The notes beneath the pieces were generated by a model. The model was not told the DNA's origin and did no database searches. It saw only the letters and a program-made list of their open reading frames with translations. DNA of 64,000 nucleotides from Spirosoma oryzicola (lineage in GTDB: Bacteria; Bacteroidota; Bacteroidia; Cytophagales; Spirosomataceae): positions 477,501 to 541,500 of the forward strand of contig NZ_CP089538.1 of the NCBI RefSeq assembly GCF_021233055.1, given 5' to 3'. The translations under genes were made by a program, and so were the position numbers. Of this stretch, positions 53,793-62,222 are shown in pieces (the first letter of the stretch is position 1; each line of letters begins with the position of its first letter).

Positions 53793-54899
53793 ATGAATAT
53801 ATTTTTTGATTATCAAACTTTTTCCCTTCAGACATTTGGTGGTATATCAAGATACTACGCTGAACTTATCAAAGGTATAAACGAAACCCGTAATAACAAT
53901 GCTTACTTACCATTGCTTTTCTCTAACAATGTTCATTTACAAGAAAGCGGATTAGGTGTTAGGCAAATGATGCCTAATAAAGATTTCTACAAGAAAATTC
54001 AAATAATTTATCGCTCTAATCAATTATATACCATCGCAAAATTATACCAAAAGCAGTTTGATATTTTTCATGCTACCTATTACGATCCTTATTTCATACC
54101 ACATCTTAAAGGACGTCCATTCGTTGTCACGTTTTTGGACATGATTCACGAGAAATTCGTAGCTAAATTTCCAGGTTTAGATGATGGGGGTGTCATTTTT
54201 AAACAAAAAAAAATTATAGCAGGCAAGGCAGATAAAATTATAGCAATATCCGAAAGCACTAAGCGAGATGTTGTTTCCTTATTAGAAGTTGATCCCGATA
54301 AAGTAAAAGTCATATATCTAGGTAGTTCACTAAAGCCATCGAGAATCGAAACAATAGATGAACAATTAGCATTAGAACCATATCTTTTATTTGTGGGTAG
54401 ACGTGAAAGATATAAGAACTTCGACGGGCTATTATCTGCAGTTTACCCATTATTAAAAAAATATAAGTTGAAGTTACTATGTGCTGGTGGTGGCCAGTTC
54501 ACCAATGAGGAGCGCTTCTTTATTAACTCTTTGGGTGCAAGTTCATTTGTTCAGCAGTGTTCCATTGACGATCAAAAATTGCAGCAGCTTTATCAGGGAG
54601 CCGTTGCTTTCGTTTTTCCATCTATGTATGAAGGTTTTGGAATACCAGTTCTAGAAGCATTTGCATGTGGATGCCCTTGTATCGTAAGCAACAACAGTTC
54701 GCTTCCAGAGGTTGCAGGTAAAGCCGCAATATATATTGACCCTCTGTTACCAGAAACAATAGTCTCTGCCGTCGAAAAAGTGATCACTGATACTTATTTA
54801 CGCCAAGAAATGATAGACAAAGGGTACGAACAACTTTCTCTCTTTTCTTGGGAAAATACTGTCTCTGACACTCTTGACTTGTACCGAGCTATTGCCTAA
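53793..54899 (+). CDS. GT4-type glycosyltransferase
   Basis: Start at ATG 53,793 (368 aa), since conserved residues begin MNIFFDYQTFSLQTFGGISRYY; the earlier in-frame GTG is not favoured. GT-B fold, with donor-binding signature FPSMYEGFGIPVLEAFACGCPCIVS and VGRRERYKNFDGLLSAV earlier. Transfers a sugar from an NDP-sugar donor to a lipid-linked oligosaccharide. First gene after the promoter at 53,677; four genes follow on the same strand with short gaps or overlaps. Donor and acceptor unknown. Confidence 0.9.
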   Translation: MNIFFDYQTFSLQTFGGISRYYAELIKGINETRNNNAYLPLLFSNNVHLQESGLGVRQMMPNKDFYKKIQIIYRSNQLYTIAKLYQKQFDIFHATYYDPYFIPHLKGRPFVVTFLDMIHEKFVAKFPGLDDGGVIFKQKKIIAGKADKIIAISESTKRDVVSLLEVDPDKVKVIYLGSSLKPSRIETIDEQLALEPYLLFVGRRERYKNFDGLLSAVYPLLKKYKLKLLCAGGGQFTNEERFFINSLGASSFVQQCSIDDQKLQQLYQGAVAFVFPSMYEGFGIPVLEAFACGCPCIVSNNSSLPEVAGKAAIYIDPLLPETIVSAVEKVITDTYLRQEMIDKGYEQLSLFSWENTVSDTLDLYRAIA

Positions 54900-54926
54900 G
54901 TACCAGTAGCTCTTAAATCCAACATC

Positions 54927-55652
54927 GTGAGTAGACCACATTTTACAATTATAACAGTAGTTTATAACACTCAGTCAACACTAGAGGCCACTATTATAAG
55001 TGTTCTTCAACAGAAGAAAGGTTTATATGAGTATTGGATCATTGATGGTAATAGCACCGATGGATCAATAGATATAATACGTAAATACGAAAAAGAGTTA
55101 ACAGGCTGGGTTAGCGAGCCTGATAATGGTATTTATGATGCTATGAATAAAGGAATCAACAGAGCGAACGGCAATTGGCTGTATTTTTTAGGGGCAGATG
55201 ATACTTTAGAAAATAATGTGTTAGAAAAAATCGTTCCTTACCTGTCGAATGATGATAGCATGATTTTCGGAAATATACTCTTTGACAATGGACGATTGGT
55301 TAGATCTTTTCTTAATCTACGAACGTTCTTACAAAATACAGTACATCATCAAGGAGCTTTTTATAACCGAAAACTTTTTAAAGACTTTCGATATGACACT
55401 AGTCAGAAAATACTATCTGATTACGAACTTAACCTAATTGTACACAAAAACAAATTACCTGTTAGAGAAATACCAGTAGTAATAGCAATATGCAAAGAAG
55501 GAGGGGCAAGTAGTCATTTAGATAAGTCACTTGAGGAGACTAATCTTATAAGGTCTAAACACGTAACTAATATTTTTCTGCGGAAAACATTATCATTTAG
55601 CCTATGGCTATATTACAGTCAAAAAAAAATCAGAAATTACTTATTTAAATAA
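54927..55652 (+). CDS. GT2-type glycosyltransferase
   Basis: 241 residues, GTG start at 54,927. GT-A fold: N-terminal TIITVVYNTQSTLEATI, then IIDGNSTDGSIDI, SEPDNGIYDAMNKGI, and the metal-binding LGADDT near 90. The SEPDNGIYDAMNKG stretch is characteristic of GT2 enzymes in polysaccharide loci. It overlaps the next gene by one base (TAATG), so translation is coupled. Confidence 0.88.
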   Translation: MSRPHFTIITVVYNTQSTLEATIISVLQQKKGLYEYWIIDGNSTDGSIDIIRKYEKELTGWVSEPDNGIYDAMNKGINRANGNWLYFLGADDTLENNVLEKIVPYLSNDDSMIFGNILFDNGRLVRSFLNLRTFLQNTVHHQGAFYNRKLFKDFRYDTSQKILSDYELNLIVHKNKLPVREIPVVIAICKEGGASSHLDKSLEETNLIRSKHVTNIFLRKTLSFSLWLYYSQKKIRNYLFK

Positions 55653-56563
55653 TGAATATGGAAGAGTTGAAAATAAAAGAGAGTTATTGTTCTCTTTCGT
55701 ATTCAGAGATTTTAGCCGATATTTTATTTGTGATAGTTATATATAAAGAAGATATAAGTAGATCTAATTCTTTTAACACAATAAGAAATGCAGTTGAGTT
55801 TTTATCGATTGGTGAAAAAGTAGATGTTCTGATTTGTGATAATAGTCCGAATTCCTTAGATATAATTACATATAGTAATAATTATTTTAACCTTTTCTAC
55901 TTACACGATTCTGCAAACCCGGGGATAAGTGCTTCTTATAACAAGGCAGCAGAGTTCGCTGGTGTAAAAGGAAAACAATGGCTCTTTGTTTTAGATCAAG
56001 ATACAATATTACCTATTAATGCATTGGAACAGTATATAAATGCTTTGAAAGCAGGCGCTAGTGTTCCTATTTTCGCGCCAAAAGTTTACTATAATGGTTT
56101 ACTAATTTCTCCCTGTCATTTTGCGCTGTATAGAGGTTCACCATTAGTATCTATAAATTCTGGCGTACATAACTTAAAAAGTAAAAATGTTATTAATAGT
56201 GGCTTGTTAATTAATGTGTCCTCTTATCAAGAGGTTGGTGGTTACGATGAGCATGTCTGGCTCTATTTTAGTGACTTTGTCTTTTTCAACAGAATAAAGG
56301 CTAAGTATAAAAAGTTTTTCGTAGTTGATTGCGATTTACAGCATGAGTTATCTAGTTCTGATTACACAAACTATACATTTGCAATAAAAAGGTTTGATTA
56401 TTACTGCCAGGGGGCTCGGGCTGCTAGTGCGAGTTACGAAAGTATAGGAGCTTATATTGTGAACGGAGTGATGGTTGGATTGCGAAGTGTTCTGATGAGT
56501 TATAGGTTTAAGAAATTGAATTTCTTAAAAGTTTTTTTCAACAGATATATACTTTCGAAATGA
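55652..56563 (+). CDS. GT2-type glycosyltransferase (rhamnosyltransferase-like)
   Basis: 303 residues. NPGISASYNKAAEFA and WLFVLDQDTILP (the latter carrying the metal-binding acidic residues) are typical of GT2 rhamnosyltransferase-like enzymes, as is GGYDEHVWLYFSDFVF later. A link to the GDP-deoxyhexose made by the dehydratase-like gene is possible. Overlaps the next gene by 4 bp (ATGA). Sugar specificity is inferred only. Confidence 0.85.
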   Translation: MNMEELKIKESYCSLSYSEILADILFVIVIYKEDISRSNSFNTIRNAVEFLSIGEKVDVLICDNSPNSLDIITYSNNYFNLFYLHDSANPGISASYNKAAEFAGVKGKQWLFVLDQDTILPINALEQYINALKAGASVPIFAPKVYYNGLLISPCHFALYRGSPLVSINSGVHNLKSKNVINSGLLINVSSYQEVGGYDEHVWLYFSDFVFFNRIKAKYKKFFVVDCDLQHELSSSDYTNYTFAIKRFDYYCQGARAASASYESIGAYIVNGVMVGLRSVLMSYRFKKLNFLKVFFNRYILSK

Positions 56564-57783
56564 GAACAAAAATTATAGCTAATCCATTTTTCTGCTACAT
56601 TTTTAGCTTTGGATTGTCACTATTGATATATTCTTGGGGTTGGTCAGAGCTATACCCAGCTTTGACAGTTGAAATTGTGATATTCCTTTTGACTTCTTTT
56701 CTTATAGCAATTATAGCGGGAAGGCGTGTGGGTAATAGGATAAAATTCAAAACTATTGGCATAGACGAAGCAAACTGGAAGATCATAGTCTTTATATTGT
56801 TAGGATATATTTTAGAATTTATATACAATGGGGGTATTCCTGTATATCTTTTATTCAAGGGTAATGATATCGCATATATGGATTTTGGTATTCCTACTTT
56901 CCATGTGTTGTTACATACATTCACTAGTTTTTATACGGTATATATATACCACCAGTATATTAGCAACAGGAATAATAAACTATTAATTTTATTATTCTTA
57001 CTGTTGATACCTAATATCTTAATTGTGAACAGAGGGGCCTTAATTATGACTTTGACCGCCTGTCTGATAATATATTTATTGTCTATTGGTAGAGTTGTTG
57101 TGAAAAGGCTATTAATACTATTTATTGGTGCTTGTATCTTTTTTTATGGATTTGGATTTCTTGGTAACGCAAGGTCTTTTAATGGAGACTCAACAGCGCT
57201 TTTAAAAGTTACAAAAGTTAGCGATGATTTTACCGATGGCTTTATTCCAAATGAATATTATTGGTTCTATATATATGCATCCTCTCCGTTTGCTAATTTT
57301 CAAAATGCTACTATAACAAGCGTTAAACATAAATATGATGTTCTAACATTTGTAACATGGGAGTTATTACCAGATTTCATATCTAAAAGAATAGTACCAA
57401 TTGATGAAGATCTGGAAGGGAAAAATAGATTAGATTACTCTATCCATCCAACATTAACCGTTGGGTCTATATACTTTGAGCCTTTTATTCGCATGGGTTG
57501 GTATGGACCAATAATTGTATTCTTATTTTATACTGCCATAGTTTTTTCATACATAAAATTATTCCCAACAGACAGTAAATATTTTATAACATCTGTAGCG
57601 ATACTATGTGTAATTTCCATTTTCAACATTTTTGAGAATATGATAAACTTCTCTGGTTTAAGTGTTCAGCTAATATTTCCCATTTTGCTAAGTAGATTAG
57701 AAAAAGTAAAAGTTACTTTTTCTAATCTAAAAACGATAAATTTAGTTTTTTTAAGGAAAAAGATAAAATTTTTAGCTCATTAG
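56560..57783 (+). CDS. Wzy-like O-antigen/polysaccharide polymerase
   Basis: 407 residues with about ten to twelve hydrophobic segments (FFCYIFSFGLSLLIYSW, VIFLLTSFLIAIIAG, IIVFILLGYILEFIYN, LLILLFLLLIPNILIVNRG) and a large periplasmic loop near 220-300 (SFNGDSTALLKVTKVSDDFTDG). Wzy-type polymerases show little sequence conservation, so the call rests on topology and the position between glycosyltransferases in a Wzx/Wzy/Wzz-type locus. It joins repeat units at the periplasmic face. Confidence 0.7.
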   Translation: MRTKIIANPFFCYIFSFGLSLLIYSWGWSELYPALTVEIVIFLLTSFLIAIIAGRRVGNRIKFKTIGIDEANWKIIVFILLGYILEFIYNGGIPVYLLFKGNDIAYMDFGIPTFHVLLHTFTSFYTVYIYHQYISNRNNKLLILLFLLLIPNILIVNRGALIMTLTACLIIYLLSIGRVVVKRLLILFIGACIFFYGFGFLGNARSFNGDSTALLKVTKVSDDFTDGFIPNEYYWFYIYASSPFANFQNATITSVKHKYDVLTFVTWELLPDFISKRIVPIDEDLEGKNRLDYSIHPTLTVGSIYFEPFIRMGWYGPIIVFLFYTAIVFSYIKLFPTDSKYFITSVAILCVISIFNIFENMINFSGLSVQLIFPILLSRLEKVKVTFSNLKTINLVFLRKKIKFLAH

Positions 57784-57840
57784 TACACATTTCTTATAGC
57801 TTGATAGCTATTTTTATAGTTCCAGTAAATCGTTTTTAGC

Positions 57841-58749
57841 CTATTTCCAGAATGATCTATGCATACTGATTTTCCTCTTTAAAGCAATTGGCAAGTGCTC
57901 CTCCCAATTTCCTAGGCGGTATCCCGCGTATTTAGCAATTGTACGAAATATTTGTGACGGAATTAATCCTGTATGGCCATTATCTTTCAGGTATTGCCAT
58001 TCTTGAATCACATATTTCAAGCCCTCAGATTCTGCATTGGAAAATTCTCGTAAAACATTTCGCTGTTCATTATGGAATACACCAATGTCGAAATAGCGTT
58101 TAAACTCCTCTAGGATGCTATAGTCGTGGGAATGTAATACTTCTGCTTCTGCACAATAAGCAACTCCTTTTCCTTGTAAGATAAACCGAGCTGCGGCTGA
58201 CACATCTTCACCTAAAATAGTATTTGTAGGAAATCCTCCTATTAACTGTAAATCCTTTTTGTAATAGGCAGCAAAAGAATTAGAACATGAGCAAGTTTTG
58301 ATACCCATCTGCGGAATCAAGTCTTTAGTCTTTACGATGCTAGTTGGAGGATAATTAGTAAGACGAGCAAAACGACCAAATATTTTTGTATCTGGATACG
58401 GTAATTGTCTTCCATATGCCATTGCTATATCTGTACTGCTAGTTAGCATAGAAATTAAATTTTCGAGCGTATTAGGAGAGACAGGTAATGCATCCTGCGT
58501 CAAAAAAATGGCTATCTCTGACCTCGCTATACTTAATCCAAGATTACGTGTTGCTCCGTGATTGAACTCAGTCTTATCTATTTTTATCAGTGTAATACCT
58601 TCTTCATTGACGATTATTTCCCGAGTGTTGTCTGTGGAGCCTGAATCTATTATAATTAATTCATGTGGCAAGGTCTGTGATTTGAGTTGCTCGAATAACA
58701 TCGGTAAATATACGGCAGCATTATAAGTGGGTATGATAACGGATACCAT
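57841..58749 (-). CDS. GT2-type glycosyltransferase (rhamnosyltransferase-like)
   Basis: 302 residues. VSVIIPTYNAAVYLPMLFEQL opens the GT-A fold; IIIDSGSTDNTREI and FLTQDALPV carry the donor and metal-binding residues; the C-terminal NSFAAYYKKDLQLIGGFP and GEDVSAAARFILQG are GT2 acceptor-side features. Reads opposite to the preceding operon, 14 bp after another glycosyltransferase gene on the same minus strand. Sugar specificity unknown. Confidence 0.88.
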   Translation of the reverse strand: MVSVIIPTYNAAVYLPMLFEQLKSQTLPHELIIIDSGSTDNTREIIVNEEGITLIKIDKTEFNHGATRNLGLSIARSEIAIFLTQDALPVSPNTLENLISMLTSSTDIAMAYGRQLPYPDTKIFGRFARLTNYPPTSIVKTKDLIPQMGIKTCSCSNSFAAYYKKDLQLIGGFPTNTILGEDVSAAARFILQGKGVAYCAEAEVLHSHDYSILEEFKRYFDIGVFHNEQRNVLREFSNAESEGLKYVIQEWQYLKDNGHTGLIPSQIFRTIAKYAGYRLGNWEEHLPIALKRKISMHRSFWK

Positions 58750-58763
58750 AATGAGTAACAGTG

Positions 58764-59483
58764 TTACGATGAAAAATTAGAACTCAGCCGTCTAATGACG
58801 TGTAATAGTAGAAAAAATCTGTTTCTTAACCTCTGTATGAGGCTATAATCACTACTTTCACCAGTAGGGGAAGCGTTGCTTCCATGTCTTACATAGCTTA
58901 TAAGCGGCTGAGGGTAGAAACAAACTTTACCCTTTATTTCAACTAATAGTCCAATCCACCAGTCATGCATATGTACTTGCGTAGGAATAGGCAAGGCATA
59001 TGCTAAAACCTCTCTTCGAAAAGCCATGCAGCATCCTATGTAGGAGTTTTTGTATAGGTTGAGCCAAAACCCTGATCTACTGTTTCTGTACTTGAAAAAG
59101 GATGAATGCAATATTTGACCTTTTTCGTTTACAACTTGACAATCAGACAATATCAAATCGTGAGTATTCAATAATTCTTTAATAACTTTAACTTTATTAT
59201 CCAGCCAAAGATCGTCTTGGTCTGCAAGTATTATATAATCACCTGTTGCGTGCCTCAAAGAGTTCTGAAAATTACCTACTGGACCAGGAGTACTTATGTT
59301 GTAAACAATTTTTATTCTATCATCTTTAAGTTGAGATACAATATACAATGTCTTATCAAGAGAATTATCATCTGATATAATTATCTCATCTTCTGTGCTG
59401 AGTTGTGGCAAAATACTTAATAGCTGGTTTTTTATATGTGCTTCGCCGTTGTAAGAAGCCATGCAAACACTCACTCTCTTCAT
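58764..59483 (-). CDS. GT2-type glycosyltransferase
   Basis: 239 residues. VSVCMASYNGEAHIKNQLLSI, IIISDDNSLDKTLYI and YIILADQDDLWL place it among GT2 enzymes with an ADQDD metal-binding motif. The middle carries SDCQVVNEKGQILHSSFF and GCCMAFRREVLAYALPIP, acceptor-side signs. It is first of two minus-strand glycosyltransferase genes and begins at the edge of a 1-kb gene-free stretch; no consensus promoter was found there. Confidence 0.88.
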   Translation of the reverse strand: MKRVSVCMASYNGEAHIKNQLLSILPQLSTEDEIIISDDNSLDKTLYIVSQLKDDRIKIVYNISTPGPVGNFQNSLRHATGDYIILADQDDLWLDNKVKVIKELLNTHDLILSDCQVVNEKGQILHSSFFKYRNSRSGFWLNLYKNSYIGCCMAFRREVLAYALPIPTQVHMHDWWIGLLVEIKGKVCFYPQPLISYVRHGSNASPTGESSDYSLIQRLRNRFFLLLHVIRRLSSNFSS

Positions 59484-60499
59484 AAAATAACAATTATGTC
59501 AAATCAATTGTAAGAATAAAATTTTATATGTAAAAGGCGGCTAGAAGACACTGATTGTCAATTTGAGTGCCTAAATATACTGTATAATTCGTAATGTAGC
59601 CCAACAGTAATAAAGTACGCTTCTACCAATTTTGCTAATTGATAATTATATTGTATATATTGAAAGTGCAGTTTTCGGTATATCCTTTCTAAAGTATTTA
59701 ACACGTATGGAGCCTAAACCATACTTATGCTGGCAAATTCATTATTGTAAAACTATCTGTTTTAGCTGTTATTTTAACTTTTATAAGTTAAAATATAATT
59801 ATAAACGATTGAAAAAAGTGGATACAATCTTTGTTTTAGAATAAAACTCGATACGATGTTTCTTAGTTGCGAAGATACAGTCAATAAATTCAATAATTCT
59901 AAAAATAAAGCCTACCCCTAAGCAAACAAAATAGCCTTTGTTATTCTCTCATTTTTTAAAATGTGGATAAGAATAGAAGTTTCGCTTGGTAGTCAATATC
60001 ATTTTTTCTGGTAAGTATACCCAAATCATACACTGGTTTAAAATTGTATAAAATAATCTGCTTGTCATCATTTAATTCTTATAAATAGCACATGCACTTA
60101 AACTAATTTATATAGCTATAAATTAGTTTTTGCTTGCGTCTGAAATGAAATTCACCTTTTCAAATTGTTATAAAATCTTTTTTTTGCTCCTCATTATGCA
60201 TGTTTTAGTGTAGATAATTACATTAAGGAAAGGGGTGTGGCTGCTTCATGCTTCCTAATTTATGTTAATTTTATAAACTGATACAGATTAGGAAATTATT
60301 GCATTATCGTTGCTGAAAAGGGTAAATGTAAACTAACAATAATAATTAAATGGCTATGCTTAGTTCGTAACCGAGGATTTGTATGTCTATGTTACTGTAC
60401 GTACTCTACAAAGTTATTTCTGATCGATACTATACGTATCTGTATTAGCTTGAAATTAGTTTTGCTCGTGTGTATATTATGTCAAAGGTTTTTCACTAA
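59484..60499. other. 1-kb AT-rich stretch without a convincing gene
   Basis: No convincing coding sequence on either strand. Contains a perfect 13-bp hairpin followed by TTTTT at 60,100-60,132 and a low-complexity A/T background. A 70-codon frame at 59,632-59,844 is AT-composition noise with no supporting signal. Either an ncRNA, remnants of a lost gene, or spacer. Confidence 0.45.
60100..60132 (+). terminator. hairpin with T tract in the 1-kb gene-free stretch
   Basis: AAACTAATTTATA (60,100-60,112) pairs perfectly with 60,117-60,129; loop TAGC; the plus strand continues TTTTTG after the stem. The function would be to end a plus-strand transcript although no gene is visible upstream. Confidence 0.5.
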
Positions 60500-61948
60500 T
60501 TATGGTTTCTTCTTTTGTGCAAAACGTAGTGATGGTGTGTTTGTCAAAAGTTTCTCACTTACTGCTGTACCTTTTATATTCCAACTTCGGATCTCGCCGG
60601 ATACATTGTTTAGTGCATAAGCGTGCTGGTGCATAATTTTAGCCCTATTGTCGATCACTGAGTTGTTTTCGCAGTATAAGCGAGTTACGTTACCTATCTC
60701 GATCACATCACCGGATAGACTCTGTGATGGTACTGGACCGCTACAGTTTAAGAAGGTGTTACTTAGAAATTGAAGTTGATCGACACGATTTCCCCAAAAA
60801 CCATTTGCTTTACTGCTGATGATTTTGTTGCCTTTAATTATTATATTCTTTAAACGCTTACTTTCCCCAGCGTTAACCTGATTATTGGAGCCAAGTGAAC
60901 CTATAAAAATAGCGGCTCTTCCTGTAGAGGCTTGCCCGTTATTATCATAAGATGAATTGTTTATCGTAACCGTGCTGCACGAATTTTCAATTCTATTGTT
61001 TAAAATCTGTGCGTTAGTTACGGTTGATGTGCTACCAGGGTACAGTTCTTTGGAATTGAAAACGGCTATACCGGCAATGACAGTGTTTTTTATACGGTTA
61101 CCAATGACCTTAATATTTGATGACCCAATTGAGCCGAACCCTTGATATACATTTTCGATTGTATTGTTAGTTGCCGTTAGATTTGTGGCTTGTTTATAGC
61201 CATATTTAAGTAAGGTTTTTTTTTGCGATGCAATGCCATAATCATGAAAAGACATTGCATCATCTTTAATTTCTTTATATATGTTGTTTAGATATTTAAT
61301 ATTAGCTGAATAATGGGAATACGTGCCATCACGAAACGTATGCTCAATCACACTATTTCTTATAGTTACATTATTACTGTTTGTAATTGCTACACCCATT
61401 TCTGGTGAATTCAGTATATGTACTTTGTTGACAGTTACTAACTGACAGCTTTCAAACTGAAAAACATGTTGGCTATTTCCCCCATTCTTTGTTGGCATTT
61501 CTGTATATCCATATTCACCACCTTCTATGTTTAAATTTTTGCAGTTTTGGAAAAGAAATGTCGCTTTTGTGAGGTCACTGTTAAGGATTTTAGCACCAGT
61601 TGCTATTAATTTCTTTTTTGATATATTATTAACAATAATTAGTGTAGAAACCTTGTAAAAAGCTTCTGTTTTTTCTGCATATATGATAGGAAATGATGAG
61701 TTTAAAGCTTTCACAATCGCTTGTGTGTCGTCAGTTTTTCCATCGCCTTTTGCCCCAAAATATCTCAACGTTAGATGTTTAGGTTGGGAAGCAGCAGTTG
61801 TACGTTGATTTTTGATGTTACTGGACCGGACAACTTGTTCGAGAAAAGTAATTGTTTCTCTTGATTTCATCAAACAGCTACTTGGAACCTCGTTTTTGTA
61901 TACGAGCATCAGATACGAAGTAGTCGCTAGCAGCAAAAATTTTATCAT
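60500..61948 (-). CDS. secreted right-handed beta-helix protein (pectate-lyase-like superfamily)
   Basis: 482 residues. A signal-like N terminus (~1-17) is followed after a variable linker by FGAKGDGKTDDTQAI (64-78), the start motif of the Pectate_lyase_3 superfamily, then ~330 residues of parallel beta-helix coils with short N-rich repeats (NNVTIRNSVIEH, NLTATNNTIENVYQG, NIKVIGNRIKNTVIAGIAVF, NIIIKGNKIISSK, LYCENNSVIDN). It probably binds or modifies polysaccharide, for instance as an epimerase or lyase acting on the exported polymer, but no catalytic residue can be assigned. Its orientation is opposite to the S74 gene next door. Confidence 0.8.
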   Translation of the reverse strand: MIKFLLLATTSYLMLVYKNEVPSSCLMKSRETITFLEQVVRSSNIKNQRTTAASQPKHLTLRYFGAKGDGKTDDTQAIVKALNSSFPIIYAEKTEAFYKVSTLIIVNNISKKKLIATGAKILNSDLTKATFLFQNCKNLNIEGGEYGYTEMPTKNGGNSQHVFQFESCQLVTVNKVHILNSPEMGVAITNSNNVTIRNSVIEHTFRDGTYSHYSANIKYLNNIYKEIKDDAMSFHDYGIASQKKTLLKYGYKQATNLTATNNTIENVYQGFGSIGSSNIKVIGNRIKNTVIAGIAVFNSKELYPGSTSTVTNAQILNNRIENSCSTVTINNSSYDNNGQASTGRAAIFIGSLGSNNQVNAGESKRLKNIIIKGNKIISSKANGFWGNRVDQLQFLSNTFLNCSGPVPSQSLSGDVIEIGNVTRLYCENNSVIDNRAKIMHQHAYALNNVSGEIRSWNIKGTAVSEKLLTNTPSLRFAQKKKP

Positions 61949-62222
61949 ATGGGATAGTTATTAAATATGCTTTATGGTAGTGCTCTACAGAAATGGCAAG
62001 ATTGGCTCACAGTAAATAATTACTCGCTTAGAATCATTTTGTTACTAAAAAAATATGTTTGTTTGTTTGGTAGTATTGTTTTTTGCTTTAATTTGTACTT
62101 AAATGTCGCAAAATACTATACATTTATAAGTTAAACCGCTGTTTTTAAGTCACTTATGATGTAAATAAGGGGGCTTATTCGAAAGTTAGCTTATTTCACT
62201 ACCTATTTAATCACTTGACAAC

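Noticed and set aside
59632..59844. 70-codon frame in the AT-rich stretch near 59.7 kb
   Set aside because: TTG start, Tyr/Lys/Ile composition typical of noncoding AT-rich DNA, no motif or promoter consensus.
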